Source of the DNA: Devosia nitrariae | Lineage (GTDB): Bacteria > Pseudomonadota > Alphaproteobacteria > Rhizobiales > Devosiaceae | Direction: 5' to 3' | DNA: 64,000 nt | NCBI RefSeq assembly: GCF_030160115.1 | Contig: NZ_BSNS01000004.1 | Span: forward strand, 158,807-222,806 | Shown: piece after piece, positions 51,773 through 61,502 of the stretch | Numbering within the stretch: the stretch's first letter is position 1 | Layout: each line of letters begins with the position of its first letter | Made by a program: the position numbers and the translations under genes | Notes under the pieces: model-generated | What the model was told of the DNA's origin: nothing | The model's input: only the letters and a program-made list of their open reading frames with translations | The model's database searches: none

Positions 51773-52687
51773 ATGAGCGTTCCAGATACGAACGATATCG
51801 ATGTCGTCATCGGCTTACCGATGCAGCTCCTGCAAACGTTAAGATTGGCTCAGGCCATCGGCGAGGCCGGTTTCAAAATATGCGTCGATAGTCAGGACAC
51901 TGAAGCTGTCGTCAGGCTCGGCGAGGTGTTCGGCTTCGACTATAAGGTGGGCAAGCAAGGAGCCAGTCGCGTGACCGGGCTCCATCTTGACCACCTGGGG
52001 CCGGTGACCCGCATCGGAAGCATTGAGCGGCACCTCGTCATGCCCCACGCGATCGTAGCCCATTGCCGTGAACGATGGCCGGCGACCCGCAGGTTCGATG
52101 CATCCTTTGATGGTCTCAGCACTCCGACACGGCGTGCCGCCATCAATAAATGGCTTTCGCTCTCTCAGCTCGAGGGAGTGACGTTGCGCGAGCCGAACCG
52201 TCTCGAAAAGTACCTGGCCAAATGGACAGATAGACTGCAACTACCGAGGGAGGAACGGATCGGCAAGACCCAGGTCATCATTCGCACCTCCGACCAGGGG
52301 CGCCATTTTCCGCTCAAATCCTGGAACACGGCCTACTACGAACTGATGTTGAACTCGAAGTTCGTCCTGTGCCCAAGCGGCGATTACAAGGGGCAAGGCG
52401 TCGGCTGGACCTACCGCTTCTTCGAAGGCGCCCTCTGCGGCACGATTCCGGTCGTCGAGGACCCCTGCCCGGCCTATGAGGGGTACATATATCAACTGAT
52501 GAGCGAGCCCCTGTCGGCGCTCACATGGTCACAGGACGCCGCCGAGCACAATTTCGCCTTGGCCCGGCAGCAGATGACGATCGAGAGGGAAACCTTGCGG
52601 GCAGAGGTGCTTACCCTGCTGAGGCCTGCCGACGCGCCACTGGGGCAAGTGCGGCACGACGGGTCCAATACCGTATACTCGACCTGA
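51773..52687 (+). CDS. exostosin-like glycosyltransferase (tentative)
   Basis: 304 residues. NSKFVLCPSGDYKGQGVGWT followed by YRFFEGALCGTIPVVEDP is the exostosin (GT47-type) hallmark, where a Cys-Pro-x-Gly strand precedes the helix carrying Glu and a buried Gly-x-Ile-Pro-Val-Val turn. The N-terminal 150 residues are less typical and begin IDVVIGLPMQLLQTLRLAQA. GGGGGACC lies before the ATG at 51773. It lies 220 bp after wzc, so it may have its own promoter. Sugar unknown. Confidence 0.6.
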   Translation: MSVPDTNDIDVVIGLPMQLLQTLRLAQAIGEAGFKICVDSQDTEAVVRLGEVFGFDYKVGKQGASRVTGLHLDHLGPVTRIGSIERHLVMPHAIVAHCRERWPATRRFDASFDGLSTPTRRAAINKWLSLSQLEGVTLREPNRLEKYLAKWTDRLQLPREERIGKTQVIIRTSDQGRHFPLKSWNTAYYELMLNSKFVLCPSGDYKGQGVGWTYRFFEGALCGTIPVVEDPCPAYEGYIYQLMSEPLSALTWSQDAAEHNFALARQQMTIERETLRAEVLTLLRPADAPLGQVRHDGSNTVYST

Positions 52688-52712
52688 AGGAGCCTTACGC
52701 GCTCACACGGAG

Positions 52713-53009
52713 TCAGAGCGTAGGTTCTGGTTCTTGTTGACGCAACGTTCTCGCTAAAAGCCGGCATCCCTTTTCGAATGTTGCCCAAATGTTGGTGTCG
52801 CACTTGCACTGCGCAGTCGCGAGCACCTGGAGCATTTCGACGTTCCGTTCAAGCCGAAGGTGGTCAGCCAACAGAGGTATGTGGTCACCTACCAGCAGAA
52901 TATGAACCAACGGAACTAAGCCGGTCAGGCTGATGTCCCCTTTACCCGCAGGCACTCGGAGCGTACCGAGGAACTGTTCAAATTTGCATGGCTTGTCCAG
53001 CGGACGCAT
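52713..53009 (-). CDS. doubtful small hypothetical protein
   Basis: A 98-residue frame with fairly balanced amino-acid composition (LVPLVHILLVGDHIPLLADH) and an ATG start, but no ribosome site and no recognised family. It lies in a zone that also holds a glycosyltransferase fragment, so it may be a remnant of a longer gene or chance. From 53200 to 53444 nothing else is seen. Confidence 0.25.
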   Translation of the reverse strand: MRPLDKPCKFEQFLGTLRVPAGKGDISLTGLVPLVHILLVGDHIPLLADHLRLERNVEMLQVLATAQCKCDTNIWATFEKGCRLLARTLRQQEPEPTL

Positions 53010-53029
53010 GCCAGCCTGGCAGACTTCTC

Positions 53030-53200
53030 GCCGAGCATTGGGAAAGCGCTCGTTTCGTGGCGCCCCGGCGGAACCGAGCGATATCTCGAGATCTCGCCCC
53101 TAGGTGGCGGGCAACGTCCTTCGTGCTACCACGAACTCAGATTGCGCCAGCTTACGCGATCGATGCCAAGCGCGAGGCGCGGCTGTCGGATCGAGGAAGC
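53030..53200 (+). pseudogene. C-terminal remnant of a GT2 glycosyltransferase
   Basis: RYLEISPL, then YHELRLRQL, then after a one-base shift IDAKREARL reproduce the distinctive C-terminus shared by the two GT2 genes at 54.5-55.6 and 62.7-63.8 kb. The DNA match extends for about 150 bp. The catalytic domain is absent. It is therefore a third, broken member of this paralog group. Confidence 0.75.
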
Positions 53201-53444
53201 CGGTGGAAAGCCATCGAAAACACATCTTAACGTAAGAGAGACAGTGACTGGCATACAGTAACCAGACGGTGGAATCCGATAATCCTGGAAGGCGCGGTCC
53301 CCAAAGTCAGTTCGGCAGGCGATCCGCTCAATCGCGTCGCGAAGGGTTGAATTGCTATCGTTCCTTCGCAGATTAGCGTTACGGCATTTGGCAGGGGCCG
53401 TGCGCACATGATGCTCTTGACGATGCAAGGAAGGATGAACGGCT

Positions 53445-54233
53445 TTGGGTTTCGAGAGACTGTTCCGTCGCCATTCTGCTCATCGCCCTTCGCCCAGGCG
53501 CAGCCGTATTATGCTTGCCAGTTGGCCTGAGGCGGTCTACGCAATAGGTGATGTCCACGGCTGCCTTGCTCTACTAGAGCGCATGCTAAGCGCCATTGTC
53601 ACTGATGGCCGTTCAGTTGCCGGAGAAAAGCTTGTCGTTTTAGTGGGCGACTATGTGGATCGCGGCGCCAACGCTTCAGGCGTACTCGACCGGCTAATGA
53701 CGCCACTGCCCGAGTCCTTCAAGATGATCTGTATCGCTGGCAATCATGAAGTCATGATGCTCGATCATCTAGCTGATCCTCGGTCTGACGATACCTGGCT
53801 GGCGCTCGGTGGCATTGAGACTTTGATGTCTTATGGAGTGAATATCTCAAGTTACCTCGCAGCGACTCCGCGCGACAGGATCACGATCCTTCGGCACCAC
53901 ATACCCACCAACCACATAGATTTCATGCAGCGGCTTCCCGTGCTCTTGAGCTTACCAGGAGTAACTTTCGTTCATGCAGGCCTACGTCCCGGAATCCCGC
54001 TTGAGAGCCAGAACGACCACGACCTGCTCTGGATGCGTCCTGAAGCACGAACCCAAAGCGCGGCCAATGGACTCATTGTGCATGGCCATACGCCTGTCGA
54101 TAAGGCCACTGAAACCGATGGTCGAATTAATATCGACACCGGAGCATTTGCCACCGGACGCCTTACCGCAGTTCGGCTGCGGCAGCGCCAACCGCCGCTA
54201 TTTTTAGCGGTGGGCGAATTATCTCCAGCTTAA
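53445..54233 (+). CDS. metallophosphoesterase, PPP-type protein phosphatase
   Basis: 262 residues with all metal-site motifs of the PPP family: GDVHG (about residue 35), GDYVDRG, GNHE, a His-Ala-Gly strand (FVHAGLRPGIP) and GHTP near the C-terminus. Such proteins (PrpA-like) remove phosphate from Ser, Thr or Tyr residues or small molecules with two metals. The start is TTG 53445 with AAGGA upstream, and ATG 53511 is an alternative that would cut the N-terminal strand. Within an exopolysaccharide locus containing a BY-kinase, a regulatory phosphatase role is an attractive but unproven idea. Confidence 0.85.
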   Translation: MGFERLFRRHSAHRPSPRRSRIMLASWPEAVYAIGDVHGCLALLERMLSAIVTDGRSVAGEKLVVLVGDYVDRGANASGVLDRLMTPLPESFKMICIAGNHEVMMLDHLADPRSDDTWLALGGIETLMSYGVNISSYLAATPRDRITILRHHIPTNHIDFMQRLPVLLSLPGVTFVHAGLRPGIPLESQNDHDLLWMRPEARTQSAANGLIVHGHTPVDKATETDGRINIDTGAFATGRLTAVRLRQRQPPLFLAVGELSPA

Positions 54234-54463
54234 ATTGGGGCCTGCAGCCAATGCTCAGCGGCCTTCCGCTTCCTAGTTGCTTGGGAGCGTCCAGCGCGCA
54301 ACAAATTACAGTGCCTCTCGCCTACCTGCAGTTGCTCAGCGGGTTGTAATTCTACCGGAGCCACTTTGCCGACGCCGTGATGACTATCCCCCAAATCCTT
54401 GCGAGGTGCAGTGCCTCGCGGAGCTCCCCAGGCTTTCCCACGAGGATGGATGACCTTAAGCTG

Positions 54464-55618
54464 CTACGGTTCGCTCAGCAAGAACCGCTTGGCGGGCTCT
54501 GAAACGCCATCTCCAGGAGTTTCGCGGTGGAACATTGCTTCCTCGCGTTCAGCGTCGATCCTGGCGAGCTGACGCAGCCTGAGTTCATGGTAACGGGAAG
54601 GTCGTTGTGCGAGGCCCTCCAGGGGTGAGATTTCCAGATAAGGGCGCGTATGCGCCGGGGCTTCGCGAACCAATGCAGCCTTGATGGGGCGCAAAATTCT
54701 CCTCAGCAAGCCCAAAGCGCCGAATACCGCCAGCACGGGATCGTTTGCGATCGCCGTCATCTTGTGCCTCAGCAACAGCCCCACGTGCCCTTCGTGCCAC
54801 AAACTGAGCCCGCCGGCCTGATCGTGGGTCGCAGCCCAGGCATAGCGCACGGCGGTTTCCGGCAGGCCCGGGTTGGCCGAAAGGCATCGCCTGACCGTTT
54901 CGACGATCGCGCGGCTCATGCGAACCTGGTTGCTGGACATGTTGCCCGGATAACAGCGGTACCCGACCAAAAACTGTGGCACAGCGGCTATGTGGTATCG
55001 AGCAGCGAGCTTCAACTCGAAATCCAAGTCCTCAGACCCGCCTATGCCGGCATCGGCATAGGACGGATCGAAGCCGCCAACGGCAAGTGCCGCCTCTTTG
55101 CGCACCAGAAGGTTGGAGCCGTTGCCGACGAACTTGGCAAACAAGTGCCGTGAAAAAATATAGCCGCCGCGGTAGCGGCTCGACCCAAGCCTGATGATAA
55201 AGTCATCGGCATCGATCTGGCGAAAGAGGGAGTAGCATGCCGCCCACGACGGATCGGCGGCCTCGAGCATGGCCAGCTGCAGCGCGATCTTGGTCGGATG
55301 CCAAAGGTCATCCGCGTCTAGAAATGCGACATAGTCTGCGCTCGAGTGCTCGATGCCGGTGTTGCGAGCCCGGGCGACGCCGCCATTGGCGGTGCTGACA
55401 ACTTTTATGCGCGCATCGGCTTCAGCGGCCCGCAAGGCGATCTCGCGCGTAGAGTCCGTCGAGCCGTCGTCCACAATGATAATCTCTAAAGCCGCATGGG
55501 TCTGAGCGACGGCCGCGCGTAACGTCCGCTCCAGGAATCGGTCGGCGTTGTGAGCAGGAATAACGATCGAGACAAGTATATTGTCTTGTCTCGCCTCATG
55601 CCATGTTTCGGCTTTCAC
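54464..55618 (-). CDS. glycosyltransferase family 2, paralog of the gene at 62678
   Basis: 384 residues. VSIVIPAHNADRFLERTLRA, EIIIVDDGSTDSTREIAL and DYVAFLDADDLWHPTKIALQ give a standard GT-A domain with the DAD metal site. GGSEDLDFELKLAARY is the acceptor-side motif. The C-terminal YHELRLRQLARIDAER is shared with the paralog and with the 53.1-kb fragment. GTG 55618 is preferred, with GGAG nine bases upstream. The longer open frame to 55810 has no family character. It faces the paralog in inverted orientation across 9 kb. Confidence 0.88.
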   Translation of the reverse strand: MKAETWHEARQDNILVSIVIPAHNADRFLERTLRAAVAQTHAALEIIIVDDGSTDSTREIALRAAEADARIKVVSTANGGVARARNTGIEHSSADYVAFLDADDLWHPTKIALQLAMLEAADPSWAACYSLFRQIDADDFIIRLGSSRYRGGYIFSRHLFAKFVGNGSNLLVRKEAALAVGGFDPSYADAGIGGSEDLDFELKLAARYHIAAVPQFLVGYRCYPGNMSSNQVRMSRAIVETVRRCLSANPGLPETAVRYAWAATHDQAGGLSLWHEGHVGLLLRHKMTAIANDPVLAVFGALGLLRRILRPIKAALVREAPAHTRPYLEISPLEGLAQRPSRYHELRLRQLARIDAEREEAMFHRETPGDGVSEPAKRFLLSEP

Positions 55619-55728
55619 AAGACAAATCTCCGGACAGCGGCTTCGTACAATTAACGACAACCGACATCGTTGAATCAGAATTGGTCGACAATGGGAATAG
55701 CCGACGCTTCTGCCTCTCTCCTCCAGCT

Positions 55729-57540
55729 CTAAGTGGCTGGTTCCAAGACCTGCTTCTCGAGCGCTCCGCGAACGGCCGGCTTGTCCCTGAGAGTGCGTAA
55801 AGGTCCCCACTCCACGACGCGCCCCTGCTCGAGGACGATGGCATCTTCACACAGCGCAAGGAGAGACTCGCGGTGACTGATCAGGATGATGGTCATTGGC
55901 TCGTCGAGAAGCGACATGATCGCCGCTTCGGACACCGCATCTACCGCATTGGTTGCCTCATCAAGGATCAGCAGCCGTGGGCGACGAACGAGCGCCCGTG
56001 CAATGCCGATCCGCTGCCGCTGGCCGCCGGAAAGTCCGAGCCCCCGATTGCCGACCAGGCACTCATAGCTTTGAGGAAGGGCGCTGATGAAGTCGTGGGC
56101 ATCGGCCCGGCGCGCGGCCTCCACGATATCGGCCATCGTGGCATCGGGCGCACCATAGGCGATATTCTCCGCCACAGTGCCGTCAACCAGTCCAATGTCC
56201 TGTCCCGCGATGGCAAGGCCGGCCCGCCATTGAACGGGATCGATTTGGGATAAATCTACACCATCGACCAGAATGCGCCCTTGCGTGGGTTCGATCAGCC
56301 TGCACAACAGGTTGACGATCGTCGATTTACCCGCCCCGGATCGACCCAGGAGTGCAGTTGCGACATTGGGACGGATTTCGAAGTCGGCATCATTGATGGC
56401 CGGTGCCGCAGATTCGCGGTTGGCGAACCGGAAGCTCACACCGGAAAAACGAATACCTTTTTCCAGTTTGCCAAAGCCCAAGGCACCCTTGGGGGCCTCG
56501 GGTTTGCCTGCCGGATCGAGCAGCCACTCGACTTCCTCGACCGACGCCCACAAAGACGCGATCTCCAGTCGCGCTCGCCCGATGGCACTTGCATGCGGCT
56601 GCATTCGGTAGAGCAATGCCAGGAACGCGATCAGCAGCGGCACGCTCATCTCGAGTGCGATGGCAGCGAGCAGCGCTGCAAGGAACAGAAACGCCAAAGA
56701 GACTTCCAGTAACGATGAAAATATCGCCGACAGTCGAGCGACCACGACCGATGACCGTCGAACTTCTTCGGAGGCCTCATCGAACAGTCGCTGCTCCCGG
56801 CCCTCCTGACCAAAAATCCTGACGGACCGGACGACTTCGTTGCTGACGCGTATCATCCTATTTTCAAGAACCTGGTTTGCTCCTACAAACCGCCAGCTTC
56901 CTTTCTTTAGTCGCCCGCTCGTAGAGCCATGCAGGACGCGGATGATCGTGGAGCCGATCGCGACTACGAGAAACAGCTGCCAGCTCACCAGGAGCAACAG
57001 AATGGAAAAAACGGTGACCGCGCCTATCGCTGCGATCATCCCGAAAAACAATCGAATGGTGTCGGACGCGCGCCAGGAATCCGTCCCCAGGATAGCCAGC
57101 AGACGTGCGGGGTTATTTTCGTGATAGAACGGATAACCGACGGTCAGAAGCCGATGAGCGAGCGCGGCGCGAATTTCATGGCTCAACTTACCGTCAAGCC
57201 AGGCGATGAATACCGCGCTTGCCCCCTGCACGCCGGCCTTGAGCAATGCCAGGGACAAGATCGCGGCGGCAATTGCCGGCAAGCGCATGTTCTCATCGAG
57301 CAGCAATGGCAACCGCATGAGGAAGCCCAGCCCACCCGATGTTTCTGCCGGCCCCGATCCGGGCAGGCCGACGGATAGGAGCGGCACAAGCAGCCCGATG
57401 CCCAAACCCTCGAGGCCGCTGGCAAGAAAGCCGAATAGCGTCACGACCGGAATGCTCCAGGCATACCGCTTGGCGAGGGGAAACAGCGGGCTGGACGCGT
57501 CAACCAAGAATGCAGAAATGGCACGACGCAGAAACGACAT
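55729..57540 (-). CDS. fused ABC transporter, permease plus ATPase (MsbA/exporter type)
   Basis: 603 residues. Six membrane helices fill about residues 20-310 and the ATPase the rest, with Walker A LLGRSGAGKSTIVNLL (near 398), signature LSGGQRQRIGIARAL and Walker B LLILDEATNAVD. This half-transporter layout exports lipids, lipid-linked sugars or peptides as a homodimer. Its location among glycosyltransferases suggests a lipid-linked glycan substrate, separate from the Wzx/Wzy route. ATG 57540 lies 111 bp upstream of the overlapping GT2 unit's 3' side and diverges from 57735. Two short overlaps with noise frames are not genes. Confidence 0.9.
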   Translation of the reverse strand: MSFLRRAISAFLVDASSPLFPLAKRYAWSIPVVTLFGFLASGLEGLGIGLLVPLLSVGLPGSGPAETSGGLGFLMRLPLLLDENMRLPAIAAAILSLALLKAGVQGASAVFIAWLDGKLSHEIRAALAHRLLTVGYPFYHENNPARLLAILGTDSWRASDTIRLFFGMIAAIGAVTVFSILLLLVSWQLFLVVAIGSTIIRVLHGSTSGRLKKGSWRFVGANQVLENRMIRVSNEVVRSVRIFGQEGREQRLFDEASEEVRRSSVVVARLSAIFSSLLEVSLAFLFLAALLAAIALEMSVPLLIAFLALLYRMQPHASAIGRARLEIASLWASVEEVEWLLDPAGKPEAPKGALGFGKLEKGIRFSGVSFRFANRESAAPAINDADFEIRPNVATALLGRSGAGKSTIVNLLCRLIEPTQGRILVDGVDLSQIDPVQWRAGLAIAGQDIGLVDGTVAENIAYGAPDATMADIVEAARRADAHDFISALPQSYECLVGNRGLGLSGGQRQRIGIARALVRRPRLLILDEATNAVDAVSEAAIMSLLDEPMTIILISHRESLLALCEDAIVLEQGRVVEWGPLRTLRDKPAVRGALEKQVLEPAT

Positions 57541-57734
57541 TGATGATCTTTGCGTACGCTTGCGGTATGACACGGAAAGGATAGTGCAGTTCGCTCGACA
57601 ACACCATAGAGAAGCCCAAACAGTGCCACGGACCGAGTTCGGAGTATCGTTGCCCGCTGGTGGTTTCGCCCGCAATGGCAAGTATTTTTTACCTGCTCTG
57701 AGCGCGCTCGCAAACTCTCGCAAGCATCTCGACC

Positions 57735-59399
57735 GTGCCGTCGACGACCGTCGCAACTGAGGTGTCGGCCGCCATGCAGCCCAGCGCGGAGCAGGTGAGA
57801 GAGGTTCGAACCAGCGTCGCGGTTGTAGTCAATACTTACAATCAGGCTCACTACCTGGGTGATGCAATCCAAAGTGTATTGGACCAGTCGCGTCCTGCTG
57901 ACGAGATCCTGGTCATCGATGATGGTTCCAGCGACGACCCAGAGCATGTTCTCCAGGCCTATCCCGACATCCGTTATATTCGGCAGCAGAACCAGGGGCT
58001 TGCGGCATCCCGGAACACTGGGCTGGCTGCGACAACTGCCGAGATGATCGTATTCCTGGATGCGGACGATCGTTTGCTACCTGCGGCACTCGCAACCGGG
58101 CTCGCCTGCCACCAGCAGACGCCGGGCTGTGGATTTGCTTACGGTTCCTATCGCAACATCGCGAACAATGGCCAGTTTCTGAGCCCGGCCCTGTATATCG
58201 AGGCCGGTGAACACCCCTACCTCGACTTGCTTGGCGGCAACACTATCGGCATGCACGCGGCCGTGATGTACCGACGCGAAGCGCTCATTCGGCATGGAGG
58301 GTTCGACGCCAGGCTTCGTCGCTGCGAGGACTATGATCTCTATCTCAAGATTGCCCGGAACGAGAAGATCGCCTCCCATTCCGATACAATTGCGGAGTAC
58401 CGCCGACACGACGCTAACATGTCTCACGATCATCGTGGAATGCTGGCGGCCGTTCTCCTGGTCCTCGATCGTCAGAAACCGCATATCCGTCCCGCCTCGG
58501 GCGAGAGAGAGGCACTCATTCAAGGGCGGCGGCGTTGGAAGCGATATTTCGCCCGTCAGGCTTTTGTGTTGGGTCTTGAGACGGGCACGAGCGGCCCCCT
58601 TCGCTACCCCAAAGCTGCTGCCGCAGCGCTCAGACTGGCACCCATCGAGGTAGCTGTTTCCATGTTATCCAGTGCTCGCAATTTCGCCCGAAAGCGGTTG
58701 CCGTCTTCTGCAATCCAATTCCTTAGACGCCTTAGAGGCGTCGTTCCTTTCGGTCGCTTCAACTTCGGCGACTTCGGGCGTACCCAACCGGTAAGTGGCC
58801 AGTTCGGCTTTGATCGGGGCACGCCCATTGACCGCCACTATATCGAGACGTTCCTCACCCGCCAGCGCGCCGACATCAGGGGACGCACGCTCGAAATCGG
58901 GGACGATAGCTACACGCGCCAATTCGGCGGCTCGGGGGTGCTGCAGTCCGATGTGCTGCATGTCAACGCCGATAATCCGCACGCGACAATCGTGGGTGAC
59001 CTGTCGGTCCCCGACACGCTGCCACAGGCTGCGTTTGACTGCCTAGTGCTGACACAGACCCTTCACCTGATCTATGACATGCGTGCGGCGGTCGCTGAAA
59101 TGCATAGGGCACTGAAACCGGGCGGCGTGGTCCTCTTGACGGTGCCGGGCATTAGCCAGATCGACCGCGGCGAATGGGGCAGCACGTGGTATTGGGCGAT
59201 CACTCCCGTCGCCGCGATGCGCCTCTTCGGAGAAGTTTTCGGTCCCGAGAACATCCAGGTTGAAAGCCACGGCAACGTCTACGCCGCGACCACTTTCCTG
59301 CAGGGCCTGGCTCTCGAGGAAGTCGACCGCGGCAAGCTCAATATCGACGATCCGGCCTATCCCGTCATCGTCACCGTGCGCGCTCAGAAGCAGGAGTGA
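57735..59399 (+). CDS. bifunctional protein: GT2 glycosyltransferase fused to SAM methyltransferase
   Basis: 554 residues. Residues about 27-245 form a GT2 domain (AVVVNTYNQAHYLGDAIQSV, ILVIDDGSSDD, IVFLDADDRLLPAAL, CEDYDLYLKIA). After a linker, residues about 375-510 are a class I methyltransferase: GRTLEIGDD motif I, DCLVLTQTLHLIYDMRAAVA and MHRALKPGGVVLLTVPG. The protein could add a sugar and methylate it or the chain end, as in capping of glycans. GTG 57735 or ATG 57774 may be the start. It leads a rightward unit with the deacetylase and another GT2. Confidence 0.82.
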   Translation: MPSTTVATEVSAAMQPSAEQVREVRTSVAVVVNTYNQAHYLGDAIQSVLDQSRPADEILVIDDGSSDDPEHVLQAYPDIRYIRQQNQGLAASRNTGLAATTAEMIVFLDADDRLLPAALATGLACHQQTPGCGFAYGSYRNIANNGQFLSPALYIEAGEHPYLDLLGGNTIGMHAAVMYRREALIRHGGFDARLRRCEDYDLYLKIARNEKIASHSDTIAEYRRHDANMSHDHRGMLAAVLLVLDRQKPHIRPASGEREALIQGRRRWKRYFARQAFVLGLETGTSGPLRYPKAAAAALRLAPIEVAVSMLSSARNFARKRLPSSAIQFLRRLRGVVPFGRFNFGDFGRTQPVSGQFGFDRGTPIDRHYIETFLTRQRADIRGRTLEIGDDSYTRQFGGSGVLQSDVLHVNADNPHATIVGDLSVPDTLPQAAFDCLVLTQTLHLIYDMRAAVAEMHRALKPGGVVLLTVPGISQIDRGEWGSTWYWAITPVAAMRLFGEVFGPENIQVESHGNVYAATTFLQGLALEEVDRGKLNIDDPAYPVIVTVRAQKQE

Positions 59400-59405
59400 A
59401 TCCAG

Positions 59406-60413
59406 GTGCTTGGCCTCCTTGCTCGCATTGCTCGTCGGTTGCGACCGAGGCAGACAGGTCCAGCAATACTGATGTACCATCGCGTGGCACGCCCGACGCA
59501 CGACCCGTGGGAGATCGCCGTGGCGCCCGAACGGTTTTCTGATCAAATGCGTATGCTTCGCCAAACCCGGACACCGCTTGCCATGGGCGAGTTCGTCGAC
59601 CGCATCGCGGCCGGCACGCTCCCCACCAATGCTGTGGCAGTCACCTTCGATGACGGTTATCGTGACAATCTAACTGTCGCAGCCCCGATCCTGGCGTCGC
59701 TGGGCATCTCCGCGACTGTGTTCATCACGACGGGCAGCATCGGCTCAACCAGGGCATTCTGGTGGGATGAACTGGCCGAGCTCATATTGGCGCGAACCGC
59801 AGCCGCCGACTGCGAGGTCTCGATCGGTGCAGATCGCGTTCAGGTCGTGCTACCCCCCGTCGACAGGGATGCCGGACATACTGACACCTGGCGCGGCAGC
59901 GAGCCGTCGGCAAGTGAGCGACAGCGCCTCTATCTTTCGATCTGGCGGCAGCTGCGCCTGCTCGATAACGACACACGTATGGCGGCGATGACTTCCCTCA
60001 GGTCTGCTCTTGGCGGTGCCCCGGCGAACCCTGACGATTGCGCGATGTCCGTCGACGACCTCGTGCGGCTGACCAGCGATGGCACCATAAACATTGGCGC
60101 TCACACGATGACCCACCCGTCCCTTCCCGCCCTGCCGGACGATGTGAAACGTCTTGAGGTCAGTGCCAGCTTACAGACCTGCGAGCAGATTGCCGGCACC
60201 AAGATCGCAGGGTTCGCCTACCCCTATGGCGACCGCGACGACGCGACCAAGAGCATCGTCATGGATTGCGGTGCCCATTGGGCCTGCTCGACGCGGGCGG
60301 CCGCGGTCAATACCGCTCGCGTCGATTTCTTCGACCTACCTCGCATTCAGGTTAAGGATTGGTCGGGCGCGCAGCTCGCCCGCGTCCTGCACAAGCAATG
60401 GATCGATGCATGA
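59406..60413 (+). CDS. polysaccharide deacetylase family protein (NodB/CE4)
   Basis: 335 residues. AILMYHRV, then AVTFDDGYRDNL (about residue 80) with the catalytic and metal Asp pair, INIGAHTMTHPSLPAL with the metal His residues, and FAYPYGDRDD are the NodB-domain motifs in order. It would remove N- or O-acetyl groups from the polymer or its precursors. GTG start 6 bp after the preceding stop, and a 4-base overlap with the next gene (ATGA), so it is in one operon. No signal peptide is seen, so a cytoplasmic site is likely. Confidence 0.9.
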   Translation: MLGLLARIARRLRPRQTGPAILMYHRVARPTHDPWEIAVAPERFSDQMRMLRQTRTPLAMGEFVDRIAAGTLPTNAVAVTFDDGYRDNLTVAAPILASLGISATVFITTGSIGSTRAFWWDELAELILARTAAADCEVSIGADRVQVVLPPVDRDAGHTDTWRGSEPSASERQRLYLSIWRQLRLLDNDTRMAAMTSLRSALGGAPANPDDCAMSVDDLVRLTSDGTINIGAHTMTHPSLPALPDDVKRLEVSASLQTCEQIAGTKIAGFAYPYGDRDDATKSIVMDCGAHWACSTRAAAVNTARVDFFDLPRIQVKDWSGAQLARVLHKQWIDA

Positions 60414-61372
60414 CCCGATCGTCTCCCCATCCCAAGCCCGGCGCCCGCTATGACGAACCGCGCGTCTCGGTCATCACGATCTTTCTCAATGGCGAACGCT
60501 TCATCGAAGAAGCAGTCGAAAGCGTGCTGACCCAGGACTTCGACTCCTTTGAGCTCATCCTGGTCGATGACGGATCCACTGACGGCAGTACGGCCATCGC
60601 CAAAGGCTATGCCGCACGATACCCCGATCGTGTGCGCTATCTGGATCACCCGAACCATGCCAATCACGGCATGAGTGCGTCGCGAAATCGTGGCCTTGAT
60701 GCGGCCCGCGGCGAATACATCGCCTTCATCGACGCCGATGACGTCTGGAGCGCCAACAAGCTGAGCGAGCAGGTGGCTATCATGGATGCCCATACTGAAG
60801 TCGGCATGCTGTGCGGCGCGGTGCGGTACTGGCTGTCGTGGAATGCCGGCCAAGATGTCATCATCCGGACCGGCCATGTGTGGAACGTGGTAGTGCCGGC
60901 GCCCGAGGCGTCGCTCGCACTTTATCCATTGGGCACCGCAGCTGCACCATGTCCATCCGACATCATGCTGCGTGCTGACCTCGTTGCTTCGCTAGGTGGG
61001 TTCGAAGAGCACTTCACGGGCCCGCGCCAGATGTATGAGGACCAGGGTTTTCTGGCCAAGCTCTATCTTGCCGCCCCGGTCTTCTTTTCTGACCGCGTCT
61101 GGCTCGATTATCGCCAGCACGACGACTCGTGTGTCGCTGAAGTGACGGCAACCGGCCGCTACGACGAGGTACGTCGCTATTTCCTCAACTGGTTCGAAGA
61201 CTATCTGTCGAAACAGCCAAAGGTTGACCCAGCGGTTTTCAAAAGCCTGCACCGTGCGTTGCGCCCCTACCGCCACCCTATCTTGCATAGAACCGTCAAC
61301 AGAGCCAAATCGGTGGCCAGCTTGCCGCGGCGCGTCACAGCGAAGATTGGCCGACTGCTGAGCTCCGGGTAG
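60410..61372 (+). CDS. glycosyltransferase family 2
   Basis: 320 residues. VSVITIFLNGERFIEEAVES, ELILVDDGSTDGSTAIA and EYIAFIDADDVWSANKLSEQ form the GT-A core with the DAD site. PRQMYEDQGFLAKLYLAAPV follows, where ED-Q replaces the usual acceptor-side EDWD-type motif. The C-terminus is basic. It ends the three-gene rightward unit that begins at 57735. The 130 bp to the convergent gene show no terminator I can identify. Confidence 0.88.
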   Translation: MTRSSPHPKPGARYDEPRVSVITIFLNGERFIEEAVESVLTQDFDSFELILVDDGSTDGSTAIAKGYAARYPDRVRYLDHPNHANHGMSASRNRGLDAARGEYIAFIDADDVWSANKLSEQVAIMDAHTEVGMLCGAVRYWLSWNAGQDVIIRTGHVWNVVVPAPEASLALYPLGTAAAPCPSDIMLRADLVASLGGFEEHFTGPRQMYEDQGFLAKLYLAAPVFFSDRVWLDYRQHDDSCVAEVTATGRYDEVRRYFLNWFEDYLSKQPKVDPAVFKSLHRALRPYRHPILHRTVNRAKSVASLPRRVTAKIGRLLSSG

Positions 61373-61502
61373 TCTCATGTCCGAGGATCACTTCCTCGAA
61401 CGTGAGACCCCGTCTGCTTGCAACCGCGTAGCTGACGTTCATCGACGTGGATGAGCGGAGCCTCGATCGAGCCGTCTAGGCACACTTCTGGTTTTACCCT
61501 CC

